The notes under the pieces are model-generated. The model had not been told where the DNA came from and did not search any database. It worked only from the letters and a program-made list of their open reading frames with translations. A stretch of 64,000 nucleotides of DNA from Lepas anatifera (lineage: Eukaryota; Arthropoda; Thecostraca; Lepadidae): NCBI GenBank assembly GCA_034440635.1, contig JAOTON010000051.1, positions 682,001 through 746,000 on the forward strand. The letters are read 5' to 3'. Shown here piece by piece: positions 11,320-22,862 of this stretch. A program made the position numbers and the translations under genes. Every line of letters starts with the position of its first letter. Position 1 is the stretch's first letter.

Positions 11320-12600
11320 TGTGACTCGAACATATTGCGGCTGAATGAGTGGAGGTGGGAGTTGACCGCACGCTGACTCCTGGTTCGAACTGTATCTCTA
11401 GGAAATTTTGCTCCATTTTTTAGGATTCTTCACAAGAAATATTTCGAAACGGCTCATTCCAACTGATTTATTGTACTTTGAGGTGATATACGGCCGTATA
11501 CCGCCCAGCCTCTCAGTGTTTTCGCGCGGCTGGCTAGCGGACGGGTTGACCTGCGGTGCAGCATTCATGCGGTGGCGGTGTCAGCACTGGAACAGGTGCG
11601 CCGATCTGGTGTCAGTTGAGTGTCGGTGAAATATTTAAACAATCGACCAGCGGCGGGGCGGCCAGCAGCCCTGCTGTGTTTGCTCAGGCAGCCTGTAGGC
11701 CGATGAAGCTGGGGCGGCTGATAAATCGAGAGCCGATCCAGCCGCCGGTATTTATGAGTCATCTCTGGCGCCGCTATGTTTTCAGGCCATACGCCTGACC
11801 CTGGTTGGTGGGTGACTGACCTCTGCTTTTCGTGCTTAATGCAGTCAAACGGAAGAGGAAGCACAAAGTTAGATGTCTCTGTATTGGACCATTTGGTTTT
11901 ACTAAGGATTTGCGTGCATCCCAGTAAGAATAGAGTCACATTGAAAGGTTCCATTAGGATCGAGATGAAACCCACAGAGAAGCTTTTTCAGGTCTCGAAA
12001 TATTTTTACACAGAAAACTTTATAGCTGAAGCAAGGTTCATTGCTGCCCAATATCCAGCTCAGCCCAAAATAAGAAAAACTCGTGGTAGGTATCAGCTGT
12101 GAATGTCGCTATTGTGGGACTGCGGTCCTTTCAGCTTGCGTTTTAAAGAACGTATATAAACGGTTGATGCCTCCAGGACTCTTCGCTTCATTAGGCTGAT
12201 GTTCCTGATAAAACTTCAAAATGTGTTCTCGATATACTGAGGAAGAGAACAGTTTAAGATAAGAGGAGGGCAGCTCATCTCGTTCTCCGGTCCCCTGCCG
12301 GACATCGTTTAACCGTAAAAACATTCCTAGAAGGCCAAAGCCCAAAAAGCTGGAGTTGATCGGCGTGCACGAGCCAGATCTCCTGTATATATTAAATCGC
12401 CTGTCAGCTTATCAGTCTTGTATACAAATGAGACTGGTGAGAGGAAACGGCCACCAGGTTTGAATGGCGAGTGGGTATTGTCTTGGAGTGTATGCTGATG
12501 CAGAGGTCCGTTCGCCCTGCCCTGTGTCTCTCCGTGTCTCCCGCCACTAAACAGCCATATGCTGGCTGGTCCCGTGACCAGCAGCCTCCAGCCATGTCAT
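11320..12600. other. No recognisable feature
   Basis: Several overlapping open frames of 70-136 codons lie on both strands near 11.5-12.3 kb. None shows a known motif and each is shadowed by an equally long antisense frame. I see no repeats or RNA genes. Confidence 0.4.
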
Positions 12601-12805
12601 CATTGGCGGATCCAGGAGCAACTTTTGGAGGGGGCCAAACCAGCGTTTTTGAAGAGGGGGGAGGACTAAATCGAGAAAAAATCACAAAAACAATGCTTAA
12701 AAAAGGCGAACATTTTGTCCTTTTGGAAGCGGGGAGGGCAAAAGATACTATTTTAGGCTTTGGCGGGGGCCACGGGCCCTTTGGCCCCCCTTAGATCCGC
12801 CAGTG
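12601..12805. mobile_element. hAT-type MITE, 205 bp, decayed TSD
   Basis: The left end CATTGGCGGATCCAGG and the right end TTAGATCCGCCAGTG are inverted copies of the termini seen at 130-521. Flanking octamers CATGTCAT and TATGTGGT agree at 5 of 8 positions, consistent with an aged duplication. No transposase. Confidence 0.75.
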
Positions 12806-12827
12806 TATGTGGTTGCGGCATTTCACA

Positions 12828-12949
12828 AATGCGGCGTGTCTATTCCACCGAGGTGCCCCTGCACCAGCGACTAACCGATGCTTTTTACTAATGCGGCGTG
12901 TCTATTCCACCGAGGTGCCCCTGCACCAGCGACTAACCGATGCTTTGTC
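12828..12949. repeat. 62-bp tandem duplication
   Basis: Two adjacent, nearly identical copies beginning AATGCGGCGTGTCTATTCC, starting at 12828 and 12890. The near-identity indicates a recent duplication. Confidence 0.9.
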
Positions 12950-14092
12950 TGTCCAGATGGCCGATCGTCGCGGAGACAGTCCAGAAAAGACGGTAGCCAT
13001 GACGGACGTATAGGGCCGTCTGTTCCAGTCACCCGTCGCTAGATGTCAGTCCAGTCGCCACATGGGTGGTCAGGTCTGTTGGTCTTCGTCAGCCTGTCTG
13101 TCCGTCCACCTAGTATCTGTTCGGTAGGCATGTATGCTGTTCTGTTCGATGGCCTGCATGGGTGGTTTTCATGGGTTCTCTCATAATCCACGAGACTAGA
13201 TGTATCGATGCTGATGGAGAATTCAACGCACCACTGGTAAACGGTCTTCAAACAGACACTTAGAGGATTGGCAACCCGCTGTTCGGCGTGAAAGAGACCC
13301 GGCAAATAAAAATCATTTGTGGAAGTCCTACAGTGCATGCTTAGCGAGTTATGAATCTCGTTTTTTCTGTTCTTCAAATTCCTGCATGCTCTGTTTTCCC
13401 ACTTCAATCGCCACAGCCGCTATTGTGGCGCAAAAAGGCGAGAATATTCCATTCCATCGAAAATTGTATTTGCCCTTGATTAAATATGAATACACACTTC
13501 AACGCTTCATCGCATCCCAACTTTCACAATTTTCTGGTATGAATTCTATTTACTGCTAAATCTTATGGTTCATGTTAAATATCATCAGATTGGGACACAA
13601 GAACGTTTATTTTGATTGTTAAATCCACGGCGAGAAAGTGGCATGAGGGAGCCCGGGAGAAAGGTGGCTGACTTCTCTCTTGACTGGATATCAGCTGTGC
13701 TTGCTGTCTTCACTATAGTAAAGGCATGCTATGCAGGGTGCTGAAACTATCGCACTCCTCTGAGACATTTTCCAGGGCTGTTTTATGAAGAAACCTGCAG
13801 CTTTAAGATACCTTTACTAAATTTTGCGACACCTAAATTCACGTAGCAGTTTCACATCCTACGCAATTTGTTGTATTTATACGTGTCCTTTGTACCTATG
13901 GCTTAGAAAATGGCATGGTCAGGGAGTATTGGGTTATTTCCAACACTCTTACTGGCGTTTTGCGTGTATATCCCCCGGGCTGAAAATATTTGTACGTTTG
14001 TCTCTTGTGGAAACACCACAGTGCACGGCATGACACCGGATGCTGAGCCACAGACATGCTCAATGTCCGTCATACAGTGACATTATATAAAT

Positions 14093-14100
<8 letters not shown>
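12950..14100. other. No recognisable feature
   Basis: No ORF above about 120 codons, no domain that I recognise and no repeat within this window. Confidence 0.4.
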
Positions 14101-14140
<40 letters not shown>

Positions 14141-14155
14141 TTATTTATTTATTTA
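14101..14155. repeat. (AT)n then (TTTA)n microsatellite
   Basis: About 18 AT dinucleotides followed by about 5 TTTA units. The tract directly abuts the 3' end of a PLE1 fragment; a (TA)n tract also lies beside the 3' end of the large PLE1 at 25268-25292. Confidence 0.92.
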
Positions 14156-14349
14156 TACATGTTCTTCTTCTGTTGTTTCCCTTCTCTCCGTACCACTCTT
14201 CTTTTGTCAGTGTCCAAAGAAAAAGTATGTTTCCTAAGCTCATTTACGTCGTTTCGGTGATAAATACATCAACCATTATCAGGCATTAATAATATGTTTA
14301 TACACAGGCTTTACAGTTAAACAACTTCATTATTATTAAAAGGTAAAAG
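14156..14349 (-). mobile_element. PLE1 3'-end fragment
   Basis: This matches 25360-25552 in the same orientation, including the CGTTTCGGTGATAAATACATC segment and the tail ATTATTAAAAGGTAAAAGA. It is a 5'-truncated PLE1 copy that ends where PLE2 sequence begins at 14350 on the opposite strand. Confidence 0.82.
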
Positions 14350-14790
14350 ACCAAACCAGCTGAAATTATTGCAAACAAACTTGAAGAAACGGGTTGCAAA
14401 GTAGCATTTTGTTCCGGTAAAAAACTTAGTAGCATCTTAGCGAAAAAAGAAAGATCAGATGACTCAGAACCAAAAAGTGTAGTGTACCAGGTGCCGTGCG
14501 GGTCGTGTACGAAATCGTACATAGGTGAAACAGGACGAGGTCTAAAAACAAAATTAAAAGAACATAGAAGAGACCTTCAAAACAACTTATAATTCAGTGC
14601 ATTTGTCATACATTCCATGAAAACAAATCATCTACCAAACTGGGATAGAGCTAAAATTATAGCAGTTTGTAAAAACAAAGATAATAGGAAAGCTACAGAA
14701 GCAGCACATATAGCTAAAAATGATACTTTTAATCTTAGGCCAGGCTTCATGAAATGGGGAAAATCTGTGGCTGTATTAGGAGTTGGTTAA
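14350..14790 (+). pseudogene. PLE2 GIY-YIG endonuclease domain, fragment
   Basis: In one frame this encodes 146 residues ending at TAA 14788, with a single internal TAA near 14590. The segment VPCGSC-TKSYIGETGRGL is the diagnostic CxxC plus YIG-x-T-x-R core of the GIY-YIG endonuclease that PLEs carry after the reverse transcriptase (established for the family). Its product would nick target DNA for reverse transcription. The 5' side is cut at the codons for KPAEII, exactly where PLE1 sequence joins. The right-arm copy has Ser-Glu codons in place of the stop here, so the stop arose in this copy. Confidence 0.85.
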
Positions 14791-15068
14791 GCAAAGAGAA
14801 AGAAAAAAGAAAAAAGGTGTATATGATAATAACAAAACAATAATGATCATAAAATAAAAATAGAACATTTTTTTAAAACAGTGATAAGGCTAGATTGTCT
14901 CATATCGAAGCTTGCTTGTGTACATTTTAGAATAATTCAAGAAGCATTATTGGAAAATCCTCAAAAAACGGTGCCTTTATATTTCTGTCGCACGATAATT
15001 TTGCACAAAAATCCGAACGATGAAACTGCTGCATGTCTTGATGACGGGTTCCTTATCCCTCCTACCAT

Positions 15069-15109
15069 AGATGCTGAAGAAGACAATTTTTGTCGAAACG
15101 CGTTCATCT
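15069..15109 (+). ncRNA. Hammerhead-like ribozyme motif in PLE2 3' region
   Basis: Order on the plus strand: AGAUG (15069-15073), core CUGAAGA (15074-15080), one extra A, hairpin GACAA-UUU-UUGUC (15082-15094), GAAAC (15095-15099), GC, GU, U (15104), then CAUCU (15105-15109). AGAUG pairs with CAUCU as helix I and AC/GU forms a 2-bp helix III, as in minimal type I hammerheads reported in PLEs. The extra A between the core and helix II is not canonical, so activity is uncertain; hammerhead-like is the safe name. A mirror copy lies at 35274-35314. Confidence 0.55.
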
Positions 15110-15155
15110 GCCTGCTGTGTTGGTTTAAGTGTTAATATCTGTCAACCACTGTTAT

Positions 15156-18100
15156 ACAATGCCGACCTTGACCATCTCGTCAGTTAGGAAGTGAGACGTT
15201 AGGCTTAGAAATGTTGAAATATATTATTTTCTAGGTCATCTCCGATGGGGTTGTTAATGAGGCACCGCAAAAAAGTGAATCCACGTGCACAGGGTTGATG
15301 TATTGTATACAAGTGTTACACGTGTAGCTCGAGGTTAGAATGGATTTGAAGCGATGGAATGGTGTGTTTGCTGGTAGACTTTGGGTCCTGAAATATATTA
15401 CATTGCAGGACCTGATTAAAAAATCATGATCTATTATATTTTAGCTGCGTTTTTTGTAGAAACAGTCTTGGAACCAAGATGCATAGCCTTAACAAATAAT
15501 GTTTTTATGTTCTAGCAGCTCTGATGAGCGCAAAAATGCGACAAAAATGTCACTATTACCCGAGAAACGCAAGACAGTTGCTCAGCACGCCAGCAAAAAG
15601 GACTGGCAGTGATTTGAGTACAGAATATGCAGGGCGTATCATTTTCCAAGATAATATTACAGACAATTTATGCTAAGTTGAATGGGAGATAAGATCAAAT
15701 TTCACAAAGGTTCGCCACGGTGAAGTTTTTCGAACAATCTGCGATGGTGCATTATTAGGAAATTGTCAGTCAGAGAAATAAGAGGCATCCCTGATATCAG
15801 AATCGGTATTTTAACGAAAATGGCTGTCATTATGCTGACAGGAAGCGTCTCTCTGATAATAAAAAAGTAAGTAGATACGCAAGTAAGCTAATCTGAGCCT
15901 CCCGAGTTGACAACGTGATTTCCTGAGCAGCTCTGGGGACCTCAGCTGAGTTGGGCCCGCCGAGGCTGATGAGGACCCCTGAGCTGGTATGGGGCTCCTC
16001 AGCTAATTAAGTGCTTCCTTGCTTGATCTGGTACCCCTGAGCTAGTCGGGACCACTGAGCTAACCTTGTCCCCTGAGCTGATAAGGTGCTCCTTGAGCTG
16101 ATCTAGGCCCCTGCTCTGGTCTAGGGGATAGGAGCTGATCTGGGCCCCCGAGCTGATAGATCTGGTGCCCCCTGAACAGATATGTTGCCGCCTGAGCTGA
16201 AATAATGCACCCTGAGTCGATCTTCTGAGCCCTTATTGTGCCTCCTGAACTCATATTATGCCCTCTGAGCTAGTCGGGTGCCCCCTGAGCTAATCAGGTG
16301 CCCTTTAAGCTGATCTGAGACTCCTGGGTTGATAAAATGATATCCTGAGAAGGTCTGGGCCCCTGAGCTGGTATGGAGCTCCTGAGCTGATTCACACGCG
16401 CATTGACGGGGGGCGGGTACCCGCCCCCCTCGGGTTTTTCGGAGGAAGGAGTAAAACGGCGGCGCGTAGCGCCGCCGTACTTTTGATACCTTTTCTCTCA
16501 TCTTTTTACAACTTCTGTGAAAATTTTAAGGTTAGGTCATCTCAGGTCAGGTCACAAGTACAGGTCAAGTGACCTGACATCAAAAAAGTTTAAGATAGCA
16601 TAAGTCTGAGCAGGGTGAACTTCTCCGATTGCAACACATATCACATAATGCACCCACCGAGTTCTCTGAAATGTGATCCGGTATTTTCAACATCGATGAC
16701 CTAAGGTCAGGTACGAGCCATGACCTCTCCGTTGGAAATACATTGGAAAAATGGTTTTCTTCGTATAACTCAGTAACGGATAGTGATAGGGAGTTTATTT
16801 TAGCTGCATTAGACTCGCCTTGGCTTTGCAGTTCTAATGATATTTATTTTTTGTAATTTGACCCGGAACTGACCTCAGGTCAGGTCAAATCCTTGATTTG
16901 ACCTAGCAAGGTGGACTTATATATCATTCGATTCGGATTGCTGCGAGGATTCATATAGTTTAAGTCGTTTTGCTCTATAATTACTTGTTCAGATGAAATG
17001 GCCGAAAAACTTAATTTACATGTTATCCCTATTACGACATGTTTTGACCTCTCGTGACCTTAAATGTGACCTGACAAAAATGATGCAAATATTTTCAATG
17101 GAGAAGTGGATGGGCTACCCAACGCCGTTTACCGTTTTTCGCTACCTACCGTGGTTCTCGAGATCTTAGGGGGCGGGTACCCGCCCCCTCGTCAAAGCGA
17201 AGGTGGCTCAGATCCCCGTCAATGCGCGTGTTAAGTGCCTCCTGACCTGATCTGGTACCCCGAGCTAATCTGGGCAACTTCTTGGTCGAGGCTCACTTAG
17301 CCGAACTACTGCTCCCGGATTCGATCTGGTGCCTCCTGAACCATAATTTTTCCTCCTGAGCCCAATGCACCCTGGGTCGATATTGGGACTCCTGAGCCAT
17401 TATTGTGCCTCCTGAACCCATCTGATGCCGTCCTAGCTAGTCGGGTGCCACCTTTTTATCGCCACTTCCTAGAATCCACCAGTATAGTAGTCAATGTATA
17501 TAATTAAAGGTGCCTAAGCATCACAAGACGTTTTAGCGATGGCTGATTCCTCCTAAGCTCCATTTTTAAGGGGAGTTTACATTGTGTTCTTATTCCCCAT
17601 CTATTCAAGATCAGTTCAGGGGCACCTTAGTGTGGATCAGAGCCCTCCAGAGCAGCTGCCCGCCAGTTGTGCCTCCAGGGGCTGGACTAGCTCAGTGGCA
17701 TCCCGACATTATGGGAGTTGGCCTTGTATTCTTATTCTCTGCCTATTTAAGATCAGCTCAGGGACCTCTGATGTGGACCAGACCTCCCCAGCGCAGCTCA
17801 TGCTTCGCCCAGAGACTAGACAAGCTCAGCGGTCCCTAGAGATGGGATTATCAGACTAGCTTAATGAGCCCCAGGTAGGCTCATAGGGCCTTGAATCAGC
17901 TCAATGAGCCCCGTAACACTTTAAGGCGCCCGATCACCTCAAGGGGCCTCAGGCCAACCTAGAGAACTCTAACAGGCTCAGCGCCCAGACCAGCTCAGGG
18001 TACCCCCCAAGACCCATACCAGCTCAGGGTAACCCCAGGAGCCAGATCCGATCTTGGGCCTCCAATCAGTTCAGGGACTATAAGTCAGGTCAGGGGACAA

Positions 18101-19649
18101 GATAAAGTAAGGGACAATAAATCAGCTTAGGAACCTTTTATCAGCTCAGGGATCCCGATCAGCTCAGGGATCCCGATCAGCTCAGTCAGGAGCCCAGAGC
18201 TGCTCAGGAAATCACGTAATCAACTCAGGAGGCCCAGGTGAGCTCAAAGGGTACCAGATTAGCTCAAAAGGCACTATATTAGCTCAAGAGGGATCAGAAT
18301 AGCTCGGATGGCATCATATGGGCTCAGGAGGAACAGTTATGGCTCAGGAGGCATCAGAACGACCAAGACGTTGCCCAGATTAGCTCGGGGTACCAGATCA
18401 AGTCAGGAGGCTCTTAATCAGCTCAGGAGCCCCATACCAGCTCAGGGGCCCAGACCTTCTCAGGATATAATTTTATCAACCCAAGAGGCTCAGATCAGCT
18501 TAAAGGGCACCTGGTTAGCTCAGGGGGCACCCGACTAGCTCAGAGGGCATAATATGAGTTCAAGGGGCACAATAATGGCTCAAAAGATCGACTCAGGGTG
18601 CATTATTTCAGCTCAGACGGCAACATATCTGTTCAGGGGGCACCAGATCCATCAGCTCGGGGCCCAGATCAGCTCCTATCCCCTAGACCAGAGCAGGGGC
18701 CTAGATCAGCTCAGGGAGCACCTTATCAGCTCAGGGGACAAGGAATTAGCTCAGTGGTCCCGACCAGCTCAGGGGTACCAGACCAAGTAAGGAAGCACTT
18801 AATTAGCTGAGGAGCCCCTTACCAGCTCAGAGGTCCCCATCAGCCTCGGCGGGCCCAGCTCAGCTGAGGGCCCCAGAGCTGCTCAGGAAATCACGTTGTC
18901 AACTTGGGAGGCTCAGATTAGCTTACTTGGGTATCTACTTGCTTTTTTATTATCAGAGAGACGCTTCCTGTCAGCATAATGACAGCTATTTTCGTTAAAA
19001 TATCGATTCTGATATCAGGGATGCCACTTATTTCTCTCACTGACAACTTCCTGATAATGCACCATCGCAGATTGTTCGAAAAACTTCACCTTGGCGAACC
19101 TTTGTGAAATTTGATCTTATCTCCCATTCAACTTAGCATAAATTGTCTGTAATATTATCTTGGAAAATGATACGCCCTGCATATTCTGTACTCAAATCAC
19201 TGCCAGTCCTTTTTTGCTGGCGTGCTGAGCAACTGTCTTGCGTTTCTCGGGTAATAGTGACATTTTTGTCGCATTTTTGCGCTCATCAGAGCTGCTAGAA
19301 CATAAAAACATTATTTGTTAAGGCTATGCATCTTGGTTCCAAGACTCTTTCTACAAAAAACGCAGCTAAAATATAATAGACCATGATTTTTTAATCAGGT
19401 CCTGCAATGTAATATATTTCAGGACCCAAAGTCTACCAGCAAACACACCATTCCATCGCTTCAAATTCCATTCTAACCTCAAGCTACACGTGTAAGACAT
19501 GTATACAATATATCAACCCTGTGCACGTGGATTCACTTTTTTGCGGTGCCTCATTAACAACCCCATTGGAGATGACCTAGAAAATAATATATTTCAACAT
19601 TTCTAAGCCTAACGTCTCACTTCCTAACTGTGGTCAATGTCGGCATTGT
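15156..19649. mobile_element. Foldback element 1 with about 1.2-kb inverted termini
   Basis: 15156-16394 and 18423-19649 are inverted copies of each other. The outer ends read ACAATGCCGAC on both sides. The outer about 700 bp of each terminus is unique sequence; the inner parts are degenerate arrays of CTGAGCTGATCTGGGCCCC-like units of about 20-27 bp, and the middle (17231-18422) is more of the same. No transposase ORF. Long termini with internal repeats are the hallmark of foldback-type elements (family knowledge); autonomous partner unknown. It carries a nested REP-G copy. Confidence 0.75.
16395..17230. mobile_element. REP-G family copy E with termini, nested
   Basis: This 836-bp copy has clear inverted termini, CACGCGCATTGACGGGG and CCCCGTCAATGCGCGTG, each followed inward by a palindromic GGGCGGGTACCCGCCC block. 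It splits the foldback repeats: the other terminus at about 18413-18430 shows the uninterrupted GAGCTGATTAAG. At least a dozen AGGTCA or TGACCT hexamers occur. No coding capacity. The flanks allow only a very short (about 2-bp) target duplication. Confidence 0.8.
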
Positions 19650-20085
19650 CCGCTGGCGTCTTTCTCGTGTTTGTTAGTGATTCGCCATTTGCAAGCTTCC
19701 CGTGCTATTTCTTTTGGTAATCTTTTTTGGAAAAACAAGTTCAAAGTCCACCTTAGTTAACGACAGAAGCAAGCATGGTCTGGCATTTGCATATAATATA
19801 TCTTTGCACGTGGGCTATGAAGATCAAATGTGGGTAATGATCTTTTGATCTCAACTCCCAGGGTTTGGTGCTACAATGGAAGAGACTGGGAAAATACGGG
19901 GGTACCCTGCGCCACCGTTCATACCAGGGAACATATGCTTAGGCGCACAGCATACCTCTTCAGTTTTCAGACGGGAGCTGCAATGCGGCACATGATAACT
20001 ACGGGCGGACAAAATTACTCCAAAACATCACTGCCAGTAAGGGTATTGCAGTGCGCTACATTTTGCATTGGACCAAGCATATGCA
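19650..20085 (+). pseudogene. LINE reverse transcriptase C-terminal tail (truncated)
   Basis: An open frame from 19830 reads through RRTAYLFSFQ and TTGGQNY to CIGPSI, then breaks. The right-arm copy continues with KKSFLPNAIEQWNLLP and a lysine-rich stretch, a pattern common at the end of CR1/Jockey/RTE-type LINE ORF2 proteins (recognised by pattern only). No catalytic domain is left here. Confidence 0.6.
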
Positions 20086-20164
20086 TGTGTTTTGATGAAT
20101 GGCCATGACTTTTGCAATAGTCATTATAGTCTCACAAAACTTTGTGTTATTATATCAAACATGT

Positions 20165-20960
20165 GCAGCATTACATCTGTAAAATTTAGTGTTTGTTAAC
20201 TGAACTGAGTTTAATCTACTTGAGTTTAACTGAAAGGGGTGTAACGATGTCCCTCAGGCGATGTTGCACGTGCTGGAGTATTGGACAGAACACCCATTGC
20301 GCAATTTCCTATATAATATGGAAAACAATGGTTGATTTCAATCAGGAAGATACCATTTGAAACAATTTGCTTATCCAATCAGTTGTTTCCAGCACTGCAG
20401 CAAGAAGCTAACATCCCGGACAAAGTTCCCCAATTGGCGTGAATACAGTGCATTTGCACGCGCTCAGATACGACGTCATATTTCAATAACTCTTCTAGGT
20501 GTCGAAACAATTTTTGGGGAAATTATACTGAACATGTTAAGCGGCATGTGTGCAAAGTTTCACGGCTGTTCGTTTAACCCATACAGAGATACAGGTTTTG
20601 AGCCAGAAAAGGTGTTGACGTACACCCCTTTCGCGGAGCTGCACGTGCCAAAAATGACGTGATAGGACCAAACCAGAATACAGAAACCGACATGTGTAGA
20701 AGCCGTGTATTTTGAGCTTGAAAATTAAATTATGTTTTTTGCCACCAACGGTCTTTTTAGCTAAGTTATAAGCCGTTTAAGTCCAAGAGGCAAGGGCCGA
20801 TTTTGCGCGTGCATCCTTTGACAAATGCACCTCCTGCGGACAACGAGTAGGCGCTGTATCGTTTGTCCACCCAAGGTCATGATCCTGAATATTCAGGGAT
20901 TTCATTTCTGTGCAACAACCTTTTACAACACACCGGACAGCTTTTGGCACTTTGCCCCCC
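20165..20960 (+). repeat. Repeat R, copy 1
   Basis: An about 796-bp non-coding unit starting GCAGCATTACATCTG, also found at 40282-41087 (direct), at 29990-30780 (inverted) and, strongly diverged, at 30800-31500 (inverted). It ends at a run of C near 20955. The origin is unknown: no inverted termini, poly-A tail or ORF were seen. Confidence 0.8.
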
Positions 20961-21908
20961 CGTACCCTGTTCCCATTCAAAAGAATTCAAATTTCAAGTT
21001 CGTACCTTAATAAGTAAAAACGAGGGAAGAACAAAATATAAAAGTTTGTTTCAAAACTCCTCAAAAACTATTTTGGAATTGGACTCAGGGCTTTAGTTTG
21101 GGTGTCTGGCGTAGGAGGGCTCTCGCCCTACAAAATTTCAGAGCTCTGACATCAATTCTCAGATCCGCCAAGCGGCCAGAATCTTTCTAAATCCGCTTCG
21201 CTCCATGGATTTGGTCATGTGGCTCTGACCAGTCAATACAAGCTACAGCTGCCACCAAGCCGAATTAGTTAAGTGAGGTCGGGTGCATAGCCTTGCCGAG
21301 TAAACTATCTTTGTTAAGATTTCCTCTTATTCCTTCGCTTTCTTTTATTCCATTAGGTTCATTTCAACAGGCAGCGCCTCTCAACCAGCATAGGTCAGAC
21401 ACGGCAGGCGAATTTCTACCACGGGGATCAAGCCTGCGGCAATCCATGTCATCCCAATCTGCACGGAGCAACATTTCAGCCTCCGTTACCTTCCGTTCCG
21501 TTTACACTTATCCCGTCCTGCACCAACCTGCAAAACGTATTCCGAAAATCGTCTCGTTTTATCCCGTCCCGTATTGCAAAATTTTTGCTTTGTTTTTAAG
21601 ATAGAGAAATAAAGCTAGGTTACTTAACTTATTTAAATTAATCAACTTTATTTAAGAAATTAAATTTTACGTAACATGTTCATGGTATCGACACTAACAA
21701 GCATGGATATCAGCTTTAGGTGCTAGATTCAAGTCTAGATTCAAGAAAATGGCAGTGTTAACAAAAGGCCCGGTCTGCAAAATAAGGCAATGCTTTATTA
21801 ATTCTCGTTGCAGAAGCCTAGAGCTAAATTTTTGGGTCGCGGTATTTTGGGCAATTGGGATGAGAAAAAGGGAAAACGGTAAACACACAAACATGGGGAA
21901 GATTATAT
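20961..21908. repeat. Inner part of left arm, no gene
   Basis: Mirrored at 29034-29985. It contains a 103-codon open frame (21293-21604) that survives in the other arm with about three changes, but without a recognisable motif. The sequence simply follows the arm homology. Confidence 0.6.
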
Positions 21909-22048
21909 TAAATGAATCTATGTAGAAAAGTTGATAATTGGTTAATTAAATACCCTCGCAGCATTCACAAGTATTCAGTAAGCATTTCCCCTGTAATATC
22001 CGAAATCCTTGAAAAGCTTCTCAATTATAGAATTATGAAACATTTAAA

Positions 22049-22493
22049 GGGAATGTGGCACCTTGGTCGAATCCTGGAATTTAGTGTAATTAGGCGTACT
22101 TTTAGTAAAAAATAATGAAACCACTCATGATTTCTCTGAAAAATGTACAATAAACTCAATATTTGGTTTTTAAAACTACTCCTCTAGAAAAAGAAAAAAT
22201 ATCAGACTGTGGATGATGTCACGAGATAGCAACCACTACCATACTTGAAACGCTTCAAGGGCTTCGATTGGCTGATGCTCATCGTGAAGTCAGCATATGT
22301 CGTCACACCAGTAGCTCACAACAATGGCCGCCGGCGACGGGGGCTGAAGGGGCTGGTGTCAGGTAGGTCTTAGCTTTTTTCTACGGAAATATCGAGTTCC
22401 AAGTCAAATGAAATATGGAGTACCGGGTTTTCCGACCTGCTTTACAACTTCGCTATTTCAGTTAAAATCACGTTGTGAAGGTGCCACATTCCC
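22049..22493. mobile_element. MITE with 16-bp inverted termini, possible TTAA target
   Basis: GGGAATGTGGCACCTT at the left end is the inverse of AAGGTGCCACATTCCC at the right. The insertion splits a LINE frame between the codons for MKHLK and KNEII, and both flanks read TTTAAA, so a TTAA or TTTAAA duplication is possible; TTAA would fit the piggyBac group but the termini alone do not prove it. Its interior has a GC-rich patch with ACAATGGCCGCC near 22321, close to a YY1-type site. No transposase. Confidence 0.75.
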
Positions 22494-22862
22494 TTTAAAA
22501 ACGAATGAAATTATTAACAACAATTATTTTGGCTTCCAAAAATCACTTAAGGCTATGCCAATAATTATTTAATATTTTGCTTCCAAGACTTTTAAAAAGG
22601 TGAATTTGTTGAAGGGATTTTCGTGGACTTAAAAAACTTTCGATACGGTAGACTTGAACTTATACCTAGGAAAAGCTCAGAAAGATGGCATACACGGCAA
22701 TTACTTTAACACTCTTTTGATCTTATTTGTCCAATAGGAAACAATATGTCCAAATTGAAGTTAAATCGAAATACATAGAGGTAACCATGGGAGTGCCGCA
22801 AAGGTCCATACTTGGGCTACTGATATTCATCATTTATGTTTATGATCTTCCTCTTATCGGTG

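Larger units (their letters stand above)
14350..21908. repeat. Left arm of giant inverted repeat
   Basis: Read in reverse complement, this block matches 29034-36028 over most of its length. Anchors: the GIY-YIG fragment (14350-14790 against 35590-36028), the foldback element (15156-19649 against 32150-35227), the LINE tail (19830-20080 against the 31.9 kb end), repeat R (20165-20960 against 29990-30780) and the inner end near 21885-21908 against 29034-29060. In a 312-base inner stretch only about three coding differences are visible. Differences between arms include about 1.3 kb missing from the right-arm foldback element and about 0.7 kb missing from the left arm near 20.1 kb. Confidence 0.88.

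Noticed and set aside
21293..21604. Conserved 103-codon frame mirrored at 29333-29644 as a gene
   Set aside because: Its preservation follows from arm similarity (about 1% divergence), not from selection on the protein; no motif is recognisable.
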